DNA from: Cordia subcordata
Lineage: Eukaryota; Streptophyta; Magnoliopsida; Boraginales; Cordiaceae
Assembly (NCBI GenBank): GCA_028554755.1
Contig: JAPTOF010000009.1
Location: 4,103,501 to 4,167,500, forward strand
Direction: 5' to 3'
DNA: 64,000 nt
In this document: positions 12,507-24,296 of the stretch, one piece after another
Position numbering within the stretch: the stretch's first letter is position 1
Layout: every line of letters starts with the position of its first letter
Program-made: the position numbers and the translations under genes
The notes under the pieces: generated by a model
The model's input: the letters and a program-made list of their open reading frames with translations, nothing else
Told to the model about the DNA's origin: nothing
The model's database searches: none

Positions 12507-14153
12507 TTTAGGTCTTTGCCAATGTGGGACATGTGATCCTCTATCACGAAGTTTCTTGTAAAAATAATGAGTTGATACATGTCCTTTCTTTTCACAATAT
12601 GTGCAAGTAATGTTAGACTTTGGTGAAGAAGAGGGTGTAGAGATAGAAACCTTGACAAAATAGGTTTTTAAATACTTTTGATTTATGCTTGGTTTATATC
12701 CAATTTTGCTCTTGTCAAAAGCCATTTTTTGACATCCAAGGAGTTTTTCAAAGTTCTCCTTGCCATTTGTAAATTTTTGAATGATCCCATTCAAGTCCAT
12801 ATTTTTCTTTTTTAAATCTTTAACCTCTTTTTCAAATTTCACAAAATCTCCAGCATATGAATCATTTTCTTTTTCCAAGATTTCCATCTTTTCTATGAGA
12901 GAGGCATTTTTCTTTTTTAAAATTTCTTTTTCATCAAGAGCAAGTTTCAATTTTCTATGCATTTGCTTATTTTTTGCTAAAGCTAGAGATAGATCACCGT
13001 GTAATTTAGCAAATGTATCTTTTAGTTCATTAAAGTTGCATTCCTCTTCCTCTTCTTTACTAGGTGAATGATAAATGGATGGAGAAGGTGAAGATAATAC
13101 CTCATCCTCATTGGCCATGAGGCAAAAGTTGGCAACCTCATGTTGTTCTTCCATATCTTCTTCACTTTTGGAGATGTCCCAAGTGGCTTTGAGTGTCTTT
13201 CCTTCTTTCTTCTTTGAAAGCTTTGAACAATTTGCTTTTATGTGTCTCAACTTGTTGCAATTGAAGCATTTTAATTCATCACTTTTTGTTTCCTTTGTCC
13301 TCTTGAAATCTTTGCTTTCTTTCCCTTTCTTCTTCCAATTTGCATTGTTTGAAGAAGCTCCTTTTTTCATTTTTCTAAATTTCATGAACTTTTTAAAGTT
13401 TTGGGCAAGAAGTGCAATTTCCTCATCCTCCAGGTCCTCATCCTCTTCTCATCTTCCCTTGATGTATATTTTGATGCAACGAGTGCAATGGACTTCTTTG
13501 CTTTTCTTTCTTCCTCTTCATGGTCTTTTATTTCAAGCTCATGAGTCATGAGTGATCCAATGAGCTCATTGAGCTCCAATGTGTTTAAATCTTTAGCTTC
13601 TTTGATGGTCGTGACTTTTGGTTGCCATGATGATGGCAAACTCCTTAGCATCTTCCTCACTTTCTCTACATTGGAATAATCCTTTCCAAGTGCCTTTAAG
13701 CCATTAATAATTTCAACAAATCTAGAAAACATTTGCTTAACATTTTTGTTAGGAAGCATTTTACACAATTCATATCTATGTACAAGCATAGCAATTCTAG
13801 ATTCTTTTACTTGGCTAGTTCCTTCATAAGTTACTTCCAATTAGTCCCAAAGTTTCTTAGTTGAAGTGCACCCCATTACCCTTTCAAATTTGATGGCATT
13901 CATAGCATTGAATAAATAATGTAAAGCTTTTTTATTTAATTCAAATAATTTAATATCCTCATCATTCCATTCATTTTTGGGTTTGGGCAATCTCTTATCC
14001 CCTTCTAATTTTGTAGGTAAGGTAGGTCCATTTTTCTATAATTTTCCAATCTTTATAATCATCTGATTGTATAAACACTTTCAGTCTCATTTTCCAAAAT
14101 GCATAGTTGGTTCCATCAGAAGAGGGTGCTTGCTTGATAGAATTTCCCTCCAT
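12507..14153 (-). pseudogene. gag of the SIRE-like copia
   Basis: The start is the ATG at 14153-14151 (MEGNSIKQAPSS), 50 bases after the primer site. Pieces: an N-terminal part with stops (14153-13840), a middle frame (13840-13382) and a C-terminal frame (13385-12501). The last has a zinc knuckle (CFNCNKLRHIKANC), an acidic Ser/Glu stretch, a long Lys/Glu coiled coil of about 90 residues, and a second incomplete knuckle (CTYCEKKGHVSTH). The frame ends at the solo LTR insertion, and its last codon comes from the inserted LTR. Long coiled-coil gag proteins are typical of SIRE-type elements. Confidence 0.75.
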
Positions 14154-14202
14154 ATTTGCTAAATGTAATTCTACTAGTTGTTAAACTATAGGTAGAACCC
14201 TA

Positions 14203-14214
14203 GCTCTGATATCA
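14203..14214 (-). other. Primer binding site of the SIRE-like copia
   Basis: On the minus strand it reads TGATATCAGAGC, one mismatch to the initiator-Met site TGGTATCAGAGC. It lies two bases inside the LTR end at 14217 (minus-strand ...GCACCCACA). It sets the orientation and the inner LTR boundary. Confidence 0.75.
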
Positions 14215-14216
14215 AT

Positions 14217-15559
14217 TGTGGGTGCAAATATCTTAAGGGGGTGAATTAAGATGTTTTCTAATTTTCGTAATTAAAAAAAAATTCACAAAAGCATTAACAA
14301 TTTTTTTAGGCAAGATATCAAACACAAAATAAGCAATATAGGTAAATGAAAATAAATAAAGAGTATATAGTTGGAAGACAGACGATTTTAAGGTGGTTCG
14401 GCCAAGCCTACGTCTACTGCCCAAGGATGCTCCCCTTAGGACTTCAACAATCTCCACTAAAGTACTTCTTCAAATCTTGGTGAAGCAAAGACCAATTTTT
14501 ACAACTCTTTGAAGCCAAACTTCAAAGAACCCAAAAGTCCTACTCTTTAGGATTTCCCCACACTTTTACAAGCTTTAATAGATGTCTCTCTCAAGATTTC
14601 TTAGCTCACAAAGTATGTATACAATTAAGAAGAATAAGAAATAATGAAGAATATGTAATTTCTTCTTACAAGAGGATATAGAAATAAACAATGCTCTTGA
14701 AAGCTTAAATATATTACAAGAATAGCTCCAGATCTCAACAAATGAAAGATGATTTTGATTTTGCAGGCTTGATTGATGATTTAATTGAGTTTTGAAGATG
14801 TATTTAAAGAAATTTGAAGGTTAAGGCTTTGGTAGGTGGAAGAGAGAAGAAGAAAATGGTCAGAATGGTAATAAACAACCAGTGCATTTATTACAGCATT
14901 TCGGTTAGCCGGTCGACTGGTTGGGTCGTCCGGCCTCTCCTTGGCCTTCTCTGATTAGGCCGGATGCCTTAGCTGGTCAACCGACTAGGGGGTTCGGCTT
15001 TTTCTTCCCTTTCTCTATTTTGGTCGGGCGACCTCTCTGGTCAGTCAGTCAAACGGCTGAGGGGGTCGGCCACTCCAAAGACATAGAAGTAAAGCCAAAC
15101 TCGCTTGGAAACTTTTTAAGCACAATTTTATCAACTTTTCATAACTTCAAATCATCTTAAGGCATTTTGTAAATACTTTTTATAACTTAGAAACATTTCA
15201 AAACACATATTTACACTAAGTGTGCATTCAAAATCATTTTTGCTTTTATGAAATCTAATGTGCATGAAATTTAAATTGTTTGAGTTATAAAAATAAAGGT
15301 TTGAGCCAAACACTTGCTATACTAGGCATTTTACAAGAAGAGCAAGAATGTCTGATACCTTTTATGATGCCTCTTCTCCTTCTTATGCTTTCTCATCTTT
15401 TTCTTCTTCAAATAGTGTTCATTTGCTCATCTTCTCCCATCTTCCAAACATCTATCTACTCATCTTAGTACTTATCTTCACAAGACGCTTTTTAGTAAAA
15501 TAATATAAATGCATATCAAATTTTCATCATCAAAATTAATAACTAGTATTTAGCCAACA
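14217..15559 (-). repeat. 5' LTR (and possibly more) of the SIRE-like copia
   Basis: The inner end is fixed by the primer site. The outer end is placed at 15559, because from 15560 the sequence matches the 3' internal part of the Athila-like element (compare the reverse strand of 21403-21760). It contains the box GGTGGTTCGGCC...GCCTACG at 14391-14420, shared with other copia LTRs in this window, and a CCGGTCGACTGG-rich block at 14890-15080. The outer boundary is uncertain. Confidence 0.55.
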
Positions 15560-15927
15560 AGGCTCTTTTGTCATCTATGAGCCATTGTATTTGTATATTC
15601 TTTCTCTCCTTATCTTTCAAGTGATGTGTATATTAGGGAGGCCATGTTAGTTAAGAGGGCACAAGGTATCAACGTCCCACGTGTGTGCGTTAGAATCCCA
15701 AGCTTATATAAGGCTAGTTGGGAACTTCCCAGACGTGCGAGACCCCTTGTGAGTAAGAAGGGGATCTAAAAAGGCTTGGAAACCCCTCTAAAAAGGAACA
15801 ACCCCTTCATTCTTCTTTAATGCACCATGATAGCAAATCAATCCTTCAAGCAACCCTCTTTACCAACTTTGAGATAAACTTACGTTTAGCTTGCTTAAGG
15901 ACAAGCAAGGAGAAGGTTTGAAGATAT
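15560..15927 (+). other. 3' internal remnant and polypurine tract of the Athila-related element
   Basis: This 368-bp stretch aligns with the reverse strand of 21403-21760, the matching 3' untranslated end of the Athila-like element. It ends with the polypurine-rich AAGCAAGGAGAAGGTTTGAA just before the LTR. It has no reading frame of note. It is all that survives of this element's interior. Confidence 0.7.
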
Positions 15928-17884
15928 TGATATGTTAGTTTTGTGCGTTTATTTATTGCATGTATGTACTTGCTTTGAGGTGTTTTGAGATTCATTTAGT
16001 GTATTAGTATAGCATTTAGGTTATCTTGTGCATATTAGGATTTACATATTCATATTTGAAGTTAGGACTTAAATGCTACACTAATGCACGTTTATTGCTT
16101 GTTTTAGGTGAGATTTGGGGAAATGATTGGAGCTTGATTAATGGTAATTGCTATGTGGATTCAAGCTTGAGGTGTTCGGGACATGAGAGAAGCATAAAAG
16201 AAGCTTTTGGAGGCAACCAAGCAAAGAAAAGTGCAACCAGAGCGAAACAGGATTAACGCGAGCAAAATTGGCCAAGTCACTAACCTAGTCGGTCGACCCT
16301 TGCCCTAGGCCGGTTGACTAGCCTGGTTGACCAGCCAAAACAATAGCTTAAGCCTTTAGCCGGTCGACCTAAGTGCTAGGCTGGTTGACTGGCCTGGTCC
16401 CCCAGCTCTATGCGATTTTTGCTTTATTTAAGCATTCTTTTGGCCATTTTTTGAGTAGCAGGACACTTATTTTTTCACACACCCATTTCCTTAAACTCTA
16501 AATCCACCCAATCCCACCTGACAAATGCACTTATAATCACATTTAGCACTTGGAATCATGGATCTAAGATGATCAAACATATGATTTGGGGTTTATGCTC
16601 ATGGATTATAAAGGATTAGCTTTGGATGGAAGGGTATATTCTTTTATCTCCCTTTTATCCCAAGTTAATATATGTATAAGTAGAGCATGTACGGTGATTG
16701 ACTCTTGTATTATGGATTGATAATTACATTATTGTTATGGGTACTGGATGGATTTGAATATATATGCTCTATTCTTAGGGTTTCAAAGATTATTTTACTT
16801 ACATTTCTATGTGTTTGTTGAAATGCCTCAATGAAATTGCATATGTATATTGAAGTCTGTTATGCTATTAACCATTTCTAAATCATTACACTAGCATTTC
16901 TATGTGTTCGTGTGGTGATTACATGAAGTGGGTATGCCTATATACATGTCTATGTGTGTGTTTGCATACTTAATAGCATAAATAGCTTCTATTGCTTAAA
17001 CTGGTATAATTTAAGTATGTCTATGTGCTTAGTAATAGAATATTCCGGAGTATTCTCAAATGCCATACCTTAGATGTGTATGCCTTGTGCTTAAATGTCA
17101 ATCCCTGCTATTGTGATGCGATGGATGGTACATAACTAATAACTAGCCTAGGTCGAGTCCCCTTTCGCTTTAGATCCAGCCAATAGGTGTCTAGATAAAT
17201 TTAGTTGACCTTAGTTTACTTAGCAAGACTAGTTAGTCCACCCTAATGCCCTAGGTTCATAAGGACCATGCCATAGTTCTAAGTAGACAACAATGATGGA
17301 CGGACTTGCACTGAGTCCTAGGGTTAGATTGGGGAACTAATTAGTGAACTAAGTGTAAGGGTTAGATCGATCTAAGTTATCTAGAACCCTATTAGCTAGC
17401 CCTAATACCTAAGTAATAAAGACCATGGCTTAGCTTTAGGAGTCGTCACCTAGGGACGAACCTATATTGAGGCTTAGGGTACCAATTAGGAGGCTAATTA
17501 AAAGTTTAGACGAGAGCAACCCAAGTATAATTCATCAAGAAACCCTAACAAGAAGTATTATTCGCCCATAAACAAGACGTAATCACCCTAATCCCCATTT
17601 CTACATGTTTGACTCTTTTAGATTGCTTGATTCCCCTATCAGACACACGCACATCGGCCTTTATTTTTCTTGTCTTTAGTTTAGATTTACTTTCCGAGCT
17701 CCCTCAATCCTAAAAACCCAAAAACATTGTAGGTTAGGTCCCAACACGTAGCTCTTTTGGACGCACATAGCTTAGGACACTACTAGGCCTTCCCGTGGAC
17801 TCAACCCCACACTCGTGTACACTGTACTATACACAACCCATGCACTTGCGGGCTATTTAGGCTTATGCTCATATATAGCAATCA
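15928..17884 (+). repeat. 3' LTR of the Athila-related element
   Basis: A 1957-bp LTR from TGATATGTTAG to ATATAGCAATCA, followed by GTTAC, the partner of the GTCAC at 5028-5032. It is complete, unlike the left copy. A GGTCGACC block lies at 16270-16405, with TATTTAAG at 16425-16432. The frame at 16026-16256 also occurs in the left LTR at 5134-5379 but with different stops and changes. I do not regard it as a gene. Confidence 0.8.
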
Positions 17885-18408
17885 GTTACTTTTGCTTGTC
17901 TATAGGTGATTCTACACTTAAACGCTATGGGATTTGGGTGATGGCTTACTATGGGGATTGCTTTTAGATAGGCTACTAATTTATCCCTAGGACTCGGTGC
18001 AAGTTTGTCCCTAGGCGGCGTCTCCTAGAGCTATGACGTGGTCCTTATAAACTAGGGCCTGAGGGTTGACTAATTGGATTCCTAGGTGACCTAGATTAGA
18101 CCTACCATTGTACCTAAATTGTTGGCTAGGTTTAAAGTTACGACCTAGTGTTACTAGGGTCGACTAGACCTATCCAGAAACTTATTGACTAGCTTTAAAG
18201 CCAAAGAAGACTCGATCTAGGCTAGCCCTAACTTATGTGCCATTAATTTAGGTCATAATAGCATGATTGGATTAATTAGCACATTGATACATACTCTATA
18301 CTATGGCATTAACGAATATGAAGACATACTTGACTACCAAACATCGTCATGCTCAGATTACACTATTTAAAGCATTAGGAACCAACATGTAAGCATTATT
18401 AAGGTCGT

Positions 18409-20326
18409 TGATGTGTTGTGTTTTTGTGTGTGTTTGCATTGTAATTTACCTATGTTTAAGAAGTATTAAGTGCTCAAAAAGATGCATTGGTGTACTACTT
18501 TTGATAAGAATAGGCTTAAGCATAAACAAATGTACATATTGAGTTTAAGAGACAAATTGCTACACTAATTGCCTGTTTTCAATGATTTAGGTGAACTTTG
18601 GGTTAAGATCGAGATTGGGCGATGATAGGTGTTAAAGATGAGAGATGTACAAGTCAAAAGGAGAAGATCGGAGGCCAGAAAGGCAAAGAATAGAGGAAAG
18701 AAGTCAGTCGGACAACAAGAAGAAAAAGCCGGGCGATCGGCTAGATCGACCGGCCACTCTAGAGAGGTGCCAAAAATAGTCGGACGACCACCCCTCCAAA
18801 GCCGGTCCACCAGATAGGTCGATCGGCCAGTCCAAAGAGCATCCCCAAAAAATCGGTCAAGCTAAGAGAAGAAGCCGGCCGACCGGTAGAGCGTAAAGAG
18901 CTGATATAAAAGCCTGATTTTCAGACTTAAAGAGGGGAGCTTTTTTGACAATTTTTTAGAGAGAGGATCTTTACACACCCATCACACACATACATAAACA
19001 CACACTTAACGCTAGTCTTCACCCACAACATATACACACACTCTCTCACACATTTCATCACTTTGGAGCAAGAGAATTTAGAGGGTTTCAACACTTGGAT
19101 TCAAGTTGCTTAAGAGCTTTGTACAAGATTAGCTAGGATTAAAGAGAAGCTTCATAAACTTTCTTTCATTCTATCTTTTATTATGATTGAGTAGACTTGT
19201 ATAGGGTGATTTAGCCTATGTAATAGGTTAGCTATATACTCTTATGATATAGGATTAAATGACTGAATATATACATGTTTGATTTTCTTATTCAAATGGT
19301 TATTTTCTCATTCATGTCTAAGTGTTTGATTAAATGTCTAAATGAGAAGCATGTATATAAATTGAAGTCTATTTATTACTAAACACATCTAATCCATGCT
19401 ATAATCATGTCTATGTGTTTATATGTGGATGCTATAAAGTGGGTAATGCTTATATTCATGTCTATATGTATATTTGCATGCTTAGTAGAGAATATGACGT
19501 CAATATTGCATAAATGTCAATTTTTAATTGCTTCTAATGGTGTAATCCGAGCATGACGATGTTTGTTAGTGAAATAGGTCCCTTTATTCGTGAACACCTT
19601 GGCTTAGAACATGTATGAATGTGTTAATAGGTTAAATCCTGCTATTGTGACCTTAGAATGACGAAGCATAATTTAAAGCTAGCCTAGGCCGAGTCTCCTT
19701 TGGCTTTAAATCCATCCAATAGGTTTCAGGATAGGATTAGTCGACCTTAACAACACTAGGTCTTGGCTTTAAATCCAGCCAATGATTTAGGTGCTAGGGT
19801 AGGTTCATTCTAAGTCACCTAGGAAGCTAGTTAGTCACTCTGAAGGCCCTAGGTCATAAGGACCACGCCGTAGCTCTAGGAGGCGCCACCGAGGGACAGA
19901 CCCGCACCGAGTCCTAGAGGGAAATTAAGACACTAATTTAGCAACCTAGTTAAGAGCAATCACTAAAGTAAGCCATCATTCTTTAATCCCATAGCATTTG
20001 AGTATAGAATCACCCATTCATAAGTTGAAGTCACCCTAACACCTTTCCACTTGTTAGTTCCTCTAGATTAGCTTGTACCCCACTTTTTCCAATTCCATAG
20101 TTTAGTTTAATTTGTTTTAGTTAGAGCTCCCGACCATTCAAAAATCCAAAATCCCAAAAATAGATAGTTTAGATTTCTTTTTTTTAGGCACATTCTAGAA
20201 CACACGTGTAGAATCCATCTGATAACATAGCCTCCCTTTGGTTCAACACCCGTTCTCGCACACACTACTCTGCATCGATCCGTGTGCTTGCGGGTCTTTA
20301 GAGCTTGCATTCAAAGACGTACACCA
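18409..20326 (+). repeat. Solo LTR of an Athila-related family
   Basis: A 1918-bp solo LTR beginning TGATGTGTTGTG and ending GACGTACACCA. It is flanked by GTCGT (18404-18408) and GTCAT (20327-20331). The uninterrupted gypsy LTR reads GTCAT at that place, so one copy has mutated. It shares the general plan of the LTRs at 5033 and 15928 but is clearly diverged. A TATAAAAG box at 18905-18912 follows a GACCGG-rich block (18720-18895). The overlapping frames on both strands at 18565-18817 reflect that block. Confidence 0.8.
18905..18912 (+). promoter_or_regulatory. TATA box in Athila-related solo LTR
   Basis: TATAAAAG just downstream of the GACCGG-rich block, matching the layout in the LTRs at 5033 and 15928. 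Inferred core promoter. Confidence 0.45.
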
Positions 20327-21402
20327 GTCATATTTACTACTAGGCATGCAAATGTACACATAGACATGAATATAAGCATTGCCCACTGTATACAATCCAT
20401 ACACAAACACATAGGCATGCCTATATAATGGATTAGAAGTGTTTAGTAGCATGCAGACATCAATTTATATATATGTTACTCACATAGGCATATTATCAAA
20501 CACTTAGACATTAATTAAATAATAGTTATTGAAACAATAAAAATAAAGAATATATATATTAAACCATCAAATCCCATAACATAAGAGTATATAGCCAACC
20601 CATAATACAAGCTAAATCACCCTAGGAAGATCTACTCATACATAATAGAAAAGAGGATGAAAAGGAGATTAGAAAGCCTCCCTTCCATTCTTGCAATTTT
20701 TGTACAATTCTTGAGCAAATCTTCACTCCAAAATGTTTGGATCCCTCAAAGTAGATTGAATCTAAGTGTTATTGTGTATGGATGAGTGTGTGTAAGATAG
20801 GTGAGCTAGGGCTTAGTGTGTGTGAAATGGGTGTGAAGAGTATGTATGTAAAGATTAGGTCATTCCCCTAAAAATAAGCTCAAAATGGCCTAAAGTAGCC
20901 TTCTCCCGCTGGAAAAGTTGGTTGCTAGGTCAGCCTCCTGACTCCTGAAACAAGTGAGGCCGACCATATTTTGGGAATTCTCTGGACAAGGCCAGAAGCA
21001 AAGGCCGTTCAACTGCCTTGGGATGGGGTACAACCAGCCTAGGTTAGAAAGCTCCAAACTTTGCTCCTTTCGTGCTCAATTTTGCTCGATTGCTACGTTC
21101 TTTGCTCGGTGACCTTAAAGTGCACTCTTCTTGCCTTCTTCTCTCTTAAAACACCATTGGCTTTGGTTCATCATCAAATTATCATCATTTTGAGTTCTAA
21201 GCATTGCTTCAAATCTCACCTGAAATAAGAAATAAGTGCAAATTAGTGTAGCATTTACATTCTAAGCTTAACTATGGACATTTGAAGCCTAATATGCATA
21301 AGTATGGTATAAATGTTATACTAATGCACCTAATAGAGCACAAGAACACCTCAAATAAGTGTAGAAATGCAACATATAAACACACACAAAACCAACACAT
21401 CA

Positions 21403-22804
21403 ACACCCCAAACTTTCTCCTTGCTTGTCCTTAAGCAAGACCAAACCTAAGTTTATCTCAAGGTCACTAAAATGGGTTGGCCAAAGGATTGATTCACTAT
21501 CTTAGTGAACCTAAGGAGCATGAAGGGGTGTTTCTTTTTGTCGAAGGGTCCCCAAACCTTTTCGGATCCTCCCTTTACTCACAAGGGGCCTTGCACCTCT
21601 TAGGAAATTCTCGAGTAGCTATACCACAACAAGTCTAGAAGTCTAACGCACGCATGCAAGATGTTGATATTTTGTGCCCTTGCGACTAACATGGCCTCTT
21701 CAATATGCACAAAGCCTCAAAGACAAGAAGAGAAGGAATGTACAAACACAATAGCTAAAAAATGATGTAAGAGCCTTATTCACATTACAGCAAAAGAACA
21801 AAGGAAGTAACTTGTGCTAAGTTGACATTGTGTCACTTAAGCACATTTTCAATGATCTTTTTGGTGCCTTTTGGCTTTTCCACATTTTTATTTTTTTTTC
21901 GAATTTTCAATCTTTTGCACCTTTTTGCTTTTTTCTATTTTTTGAATTTTTCTCATTTTTGCATTTCATAACAAAAAGAAAAAGAGAAAAAAGGCTAAGG
22001 CACACTAAAAAGAATCAATTACAGAAGTGGCACTTATATCAACACCTCTTTTCAACACTCATTCCAACCAAGCCATGGGGTGGCTACAAGGTACATTCTT
22101 AAAGGTACTCACTCCCCACAAGTTTTAAGGGCATTCCCTTCAAGACTCAAATCTCCCACCACTTCAATTACTCCCCACAGCAAACTTATATTCACCAATC
22201 AATTGACTCAATCACAAAAGCCAACACTTCAATCATCCAAGAGATAAACGACTCCATATGCACAAAAATTGAAAAAATTTCACTATTTTTACAAAAATAA
22301 TTCAATCTATCCTAAACAAAGCATAAAACAAAGAAACCAAATTCCCACGCCCCCAAACATAAAGTTTGCTTGTCCTCAAGAAAATAGAACAAAGGCATAC
22401 AACAAACAAATAAGCAACAAAAAGTGAGTAAGGGCGGTGGGAAAAAGGTAGATAAGTAAGGAACAAGTGGAGAAAGGATAGATATAACCTTGTGCTCTCT
22501 TTGTAGCTCTTCATGCCAATGGTTTATCATTCAATCACTACCGTTGTCACTCAACAAACCACAAACACTTATAAAGAACAAGGTTAGTTGAATTTCCATA
22601 CAAGTTTGCATTGGCATATTTAAATGATAGACAAGGTGCATCATATGGGAAAAGGGGTTGGGGATCAACATTCGTGATAGGTGAAAAGAAAGAAAACAAA
22701 CAAAAGGAAAATGAAAGAAGAAATGAGAGTACCAAAATTTAACCTAGGTTTTTCCTAGTAGCGCTAACCACCACGCCGTCAGCTAGGTGATCACCAACTC
22801 ATCC
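21403..22804 (-). other. 3' non-coding part of the Athila-like element
   Basis: This region lies between the end of integrase and the 3' LTR. The minus strand begins the LTR after a polypurine tract (AAGGAGAAAGTTTGGGGTGT). Some Athila elements have an extra envelope-like frame here. I see none, only short frames in T-rich sequence (22302-22735) and poly-T stretches near 21880-21960. Confidence 0.6.
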
Positions 22805-23505
22805 TCAACCTCCATAGACAAGGTCCTGAAACTTTATAATCTCTACACGAGCCATGCTCAAGTCAAATGCGTGCTTTAAGCATTGTTTGTTTACCATCAA
22901 CTCTCGAACATCCTTCAAGTATTTTATTTTCATTGCTCTGGAAGGATAGGTTACCATCACCTCGTTCAGACCATCCCACCTTGTCTTTAGGTTTCCTAGA
23001 AAGAGCGTCAAACAAGAGTTAAATTGCCAAACTTTATTGAAAAGAGAGAATGATTTCTTGAGAATATGCCTATCATGTAACCACTTCATCCTTTTCTTGT
23101 AAAGCTTGGCATTCTCACATGCCTCAAGTCTAAGCTCTTCCAACTTCGCTAGTTCAATCTTCCTTTTCTCACTCGCTATTGTTATGTCAAAGTTTAAGGC
23201 CTTGATTGCCAAATACGCCCTATGCTTAAGCTTAACCGACAAGTGACAGGCTTTCCCATACACTAACCTATATGGGGACATACCAATGGGAGTCTTAAAA
23301 GTGGTACAGTAGGCCTACAAAGCATCACTCAACCTAATAGACCAATCTCTCCTCTCGAGCCTAACCAATTTCTCTAAGATAGACTTGATCTCCCTATTAG
23401 ACACTTCTACTCATTTACTAGTTTACGGATAATAAAGGTAGCAACCTTATGAGTGACCGAATATCTTCTCAACCTTATCACCGAGGCTTGGACTTTTCTT
23501 GGCTA
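22805..23505 (-). pseudogene. Integrase C-terminal half of the Athila-like element
   Basis: On the minus strand the core end ([20 protein letters not shown], with the presumptive catalytic Glu) is followed by the conserved [17 protein letters not shown] and the region [20 protein letters not shown]. Two glutamines before VEVSNRE have become stops. The zinc-binding N-terminus and the first catalytic Asp residues are missing: RNase H sequence joins directly to this part. The intact frame is 23281-22805. The protein would insert element DNA into chromosomes, but this copy lacks the needed domains. Confidence 0.8.
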
Positions 23506-23513
23506 ACAAATAC

Positions 23514-24288
23514 TAGGGGTGCACGCAGGCAGTTTCAGTCTATTTTTGCATGAAATTTTTAATCGAACTGAAATTTGTGGTTTTTGATTTTCTAAACCCA
23601 AAGCTACCCAGTTTAATTAAGAAACTGTCAGTTTCGGTCAATATGATTTTTATGGTTTGAGAGGTTTTTTTTGGTCAGTTTTAAGATAAAAAATGCTTGT
23701 TTATGAATAAAATGAAACTAACCCATGGAAGGTAAGCTTCTATGAAAGTAAATAGACCCAAGAAGTACACCTATTCATAATCATTCAAAAAACATAACAC
23801 CTAGTTATAGTCATTCAAAAAACATAAACAACATTACACTTGTTCAAAAAGCCATCCATTTTCTAGATTCTTTGCTCAAACATAATAGTTGGCCATTGCT
23901 CAAACATAAGTACATAATAGTTCACCATTTCTTTTTTTTTTTCAACCAAGCAGCAACCACATAACATAAATACATACAATTTATCTCACAAATCACAATG
24001 AAAAACACAAATTACATATAACCAATTGTCTTCTATATATATTTTCTAAATATTTATTAATTTATAATTCATATATAATATATATATAAAAGCATAATAG
24101 CAATATAGGCAGGCGGTTCGGTTAAATTGTGGTTTTTACCCTTTGAAACCGTTAACCGAACTGCCCATGGCAGTTTTTCAAAATTAAAACCGCAACCAAC
24201 CGAATTACATTAAAAACCAATGGTTTTCGATCGATTTGATTCAGCCGAATAGGTTATTGTGGTTTTTATGACTTCTTGTATACCCCTA
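23514..24288. mobile_element. Non-autonomous hAT element (775 bp)
   Basis: Termini are TAGGGGTGCACG on the left and GTATACCCCTA on the right, an imperfect inverted repeat. The 8-bp flanks are ACAAATAC (23506-23513) and AAAAATAC (24289-24296), 7 of 8 matching, the length typical of hAT. The ends are rich in GGTTCGGTT-like and CAGTTTCGGTC-like repeats on both strands, as in many plant hAT derivatives. There is no transposase frame, so it depended on an enzyme supplied in trans. It interrupts pol of the Athila-like element after the RNase H motif TALRYF. Confidence 0.8.
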
Positions 24289-24296
24289 AAAAATAC

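Larger units (their letters stand above)
7020..15559 (-). mobile_element. SIRE-like Ty1/copia element, ends unresolved
   Basis: The minus-strand order is LTR, primer site, gag, protease, integrase, RT, RNase H, polypurine tract. RT and RNase H motifs (TASRPDIMF, QHSRTKHIEIRHHF) and a long gag with coiled coil and zinc knuckles fit the SIRE/Maximus lineage. The left terminal segment (7020-7414) and the right one (14217-15559) do not look like copies of one LTR by eye. At least one end is probably truncated. The interior is split by a solo LTR at 10646-12506. The right limit is placed where sequence of the surrounding Athila-related element resumes. Confidence 0.7.
5033..17884 (+). mobile_element. 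Athila-related LTR element, internal region lost
   Basis: This plus-strand element is bounded by LTRs starting TGAT(G/A)TGTTA. The flanking 5-bp repeat is GTCAC (5028-5032) versus GTTAC (17885-17889), one mismatch. The uninterrupted gypsy LTR reads GTGAC there. Only the left LTR (missing its last 40 bp or so), a 3' internal piece (15560-15927) and the right LTR remain. Between them lies a SIRE-like copia on the other strand. No gag or pol of this element is left, so most of its interior was deleted or replaced. Confidence 0.75.
4731..21402 (-). repeat. 3' LTR of the Athila-like element, split in three
   Basis: The left LTR survives as 4731-5032, 17885-18408 and 20327-21402, together about 1.9 kb. 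The uninterrupted copy at 28772-31093 proves continuity. Text either side of each insertion aligns with neighbouring text in that copy, near 29055 for the first break and near 29590 for the second. The internal polypurine tract lies just right of 21402 when read on the minus strand (AAGGAGAAAGTTTGGGGTGT). That fixes the inner boundary. Confidence 0.8.

Noticed and set aside
12781..13551. Plus-strand frames of 96 and 158 codons
   Set aside because: They are antisense to the gag coiled-coil and zinc-knuckle region of the SIRE-like copia. Ser/Phe richness reflects Lys/Glu codons on the other strand.
18565..18817. Overlapping frames on both strands in the solo LTR
   Set aside because: The GACCGG-rich block lacks stops in several frames. 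There is no motif and no counterpart in the other LTRs.
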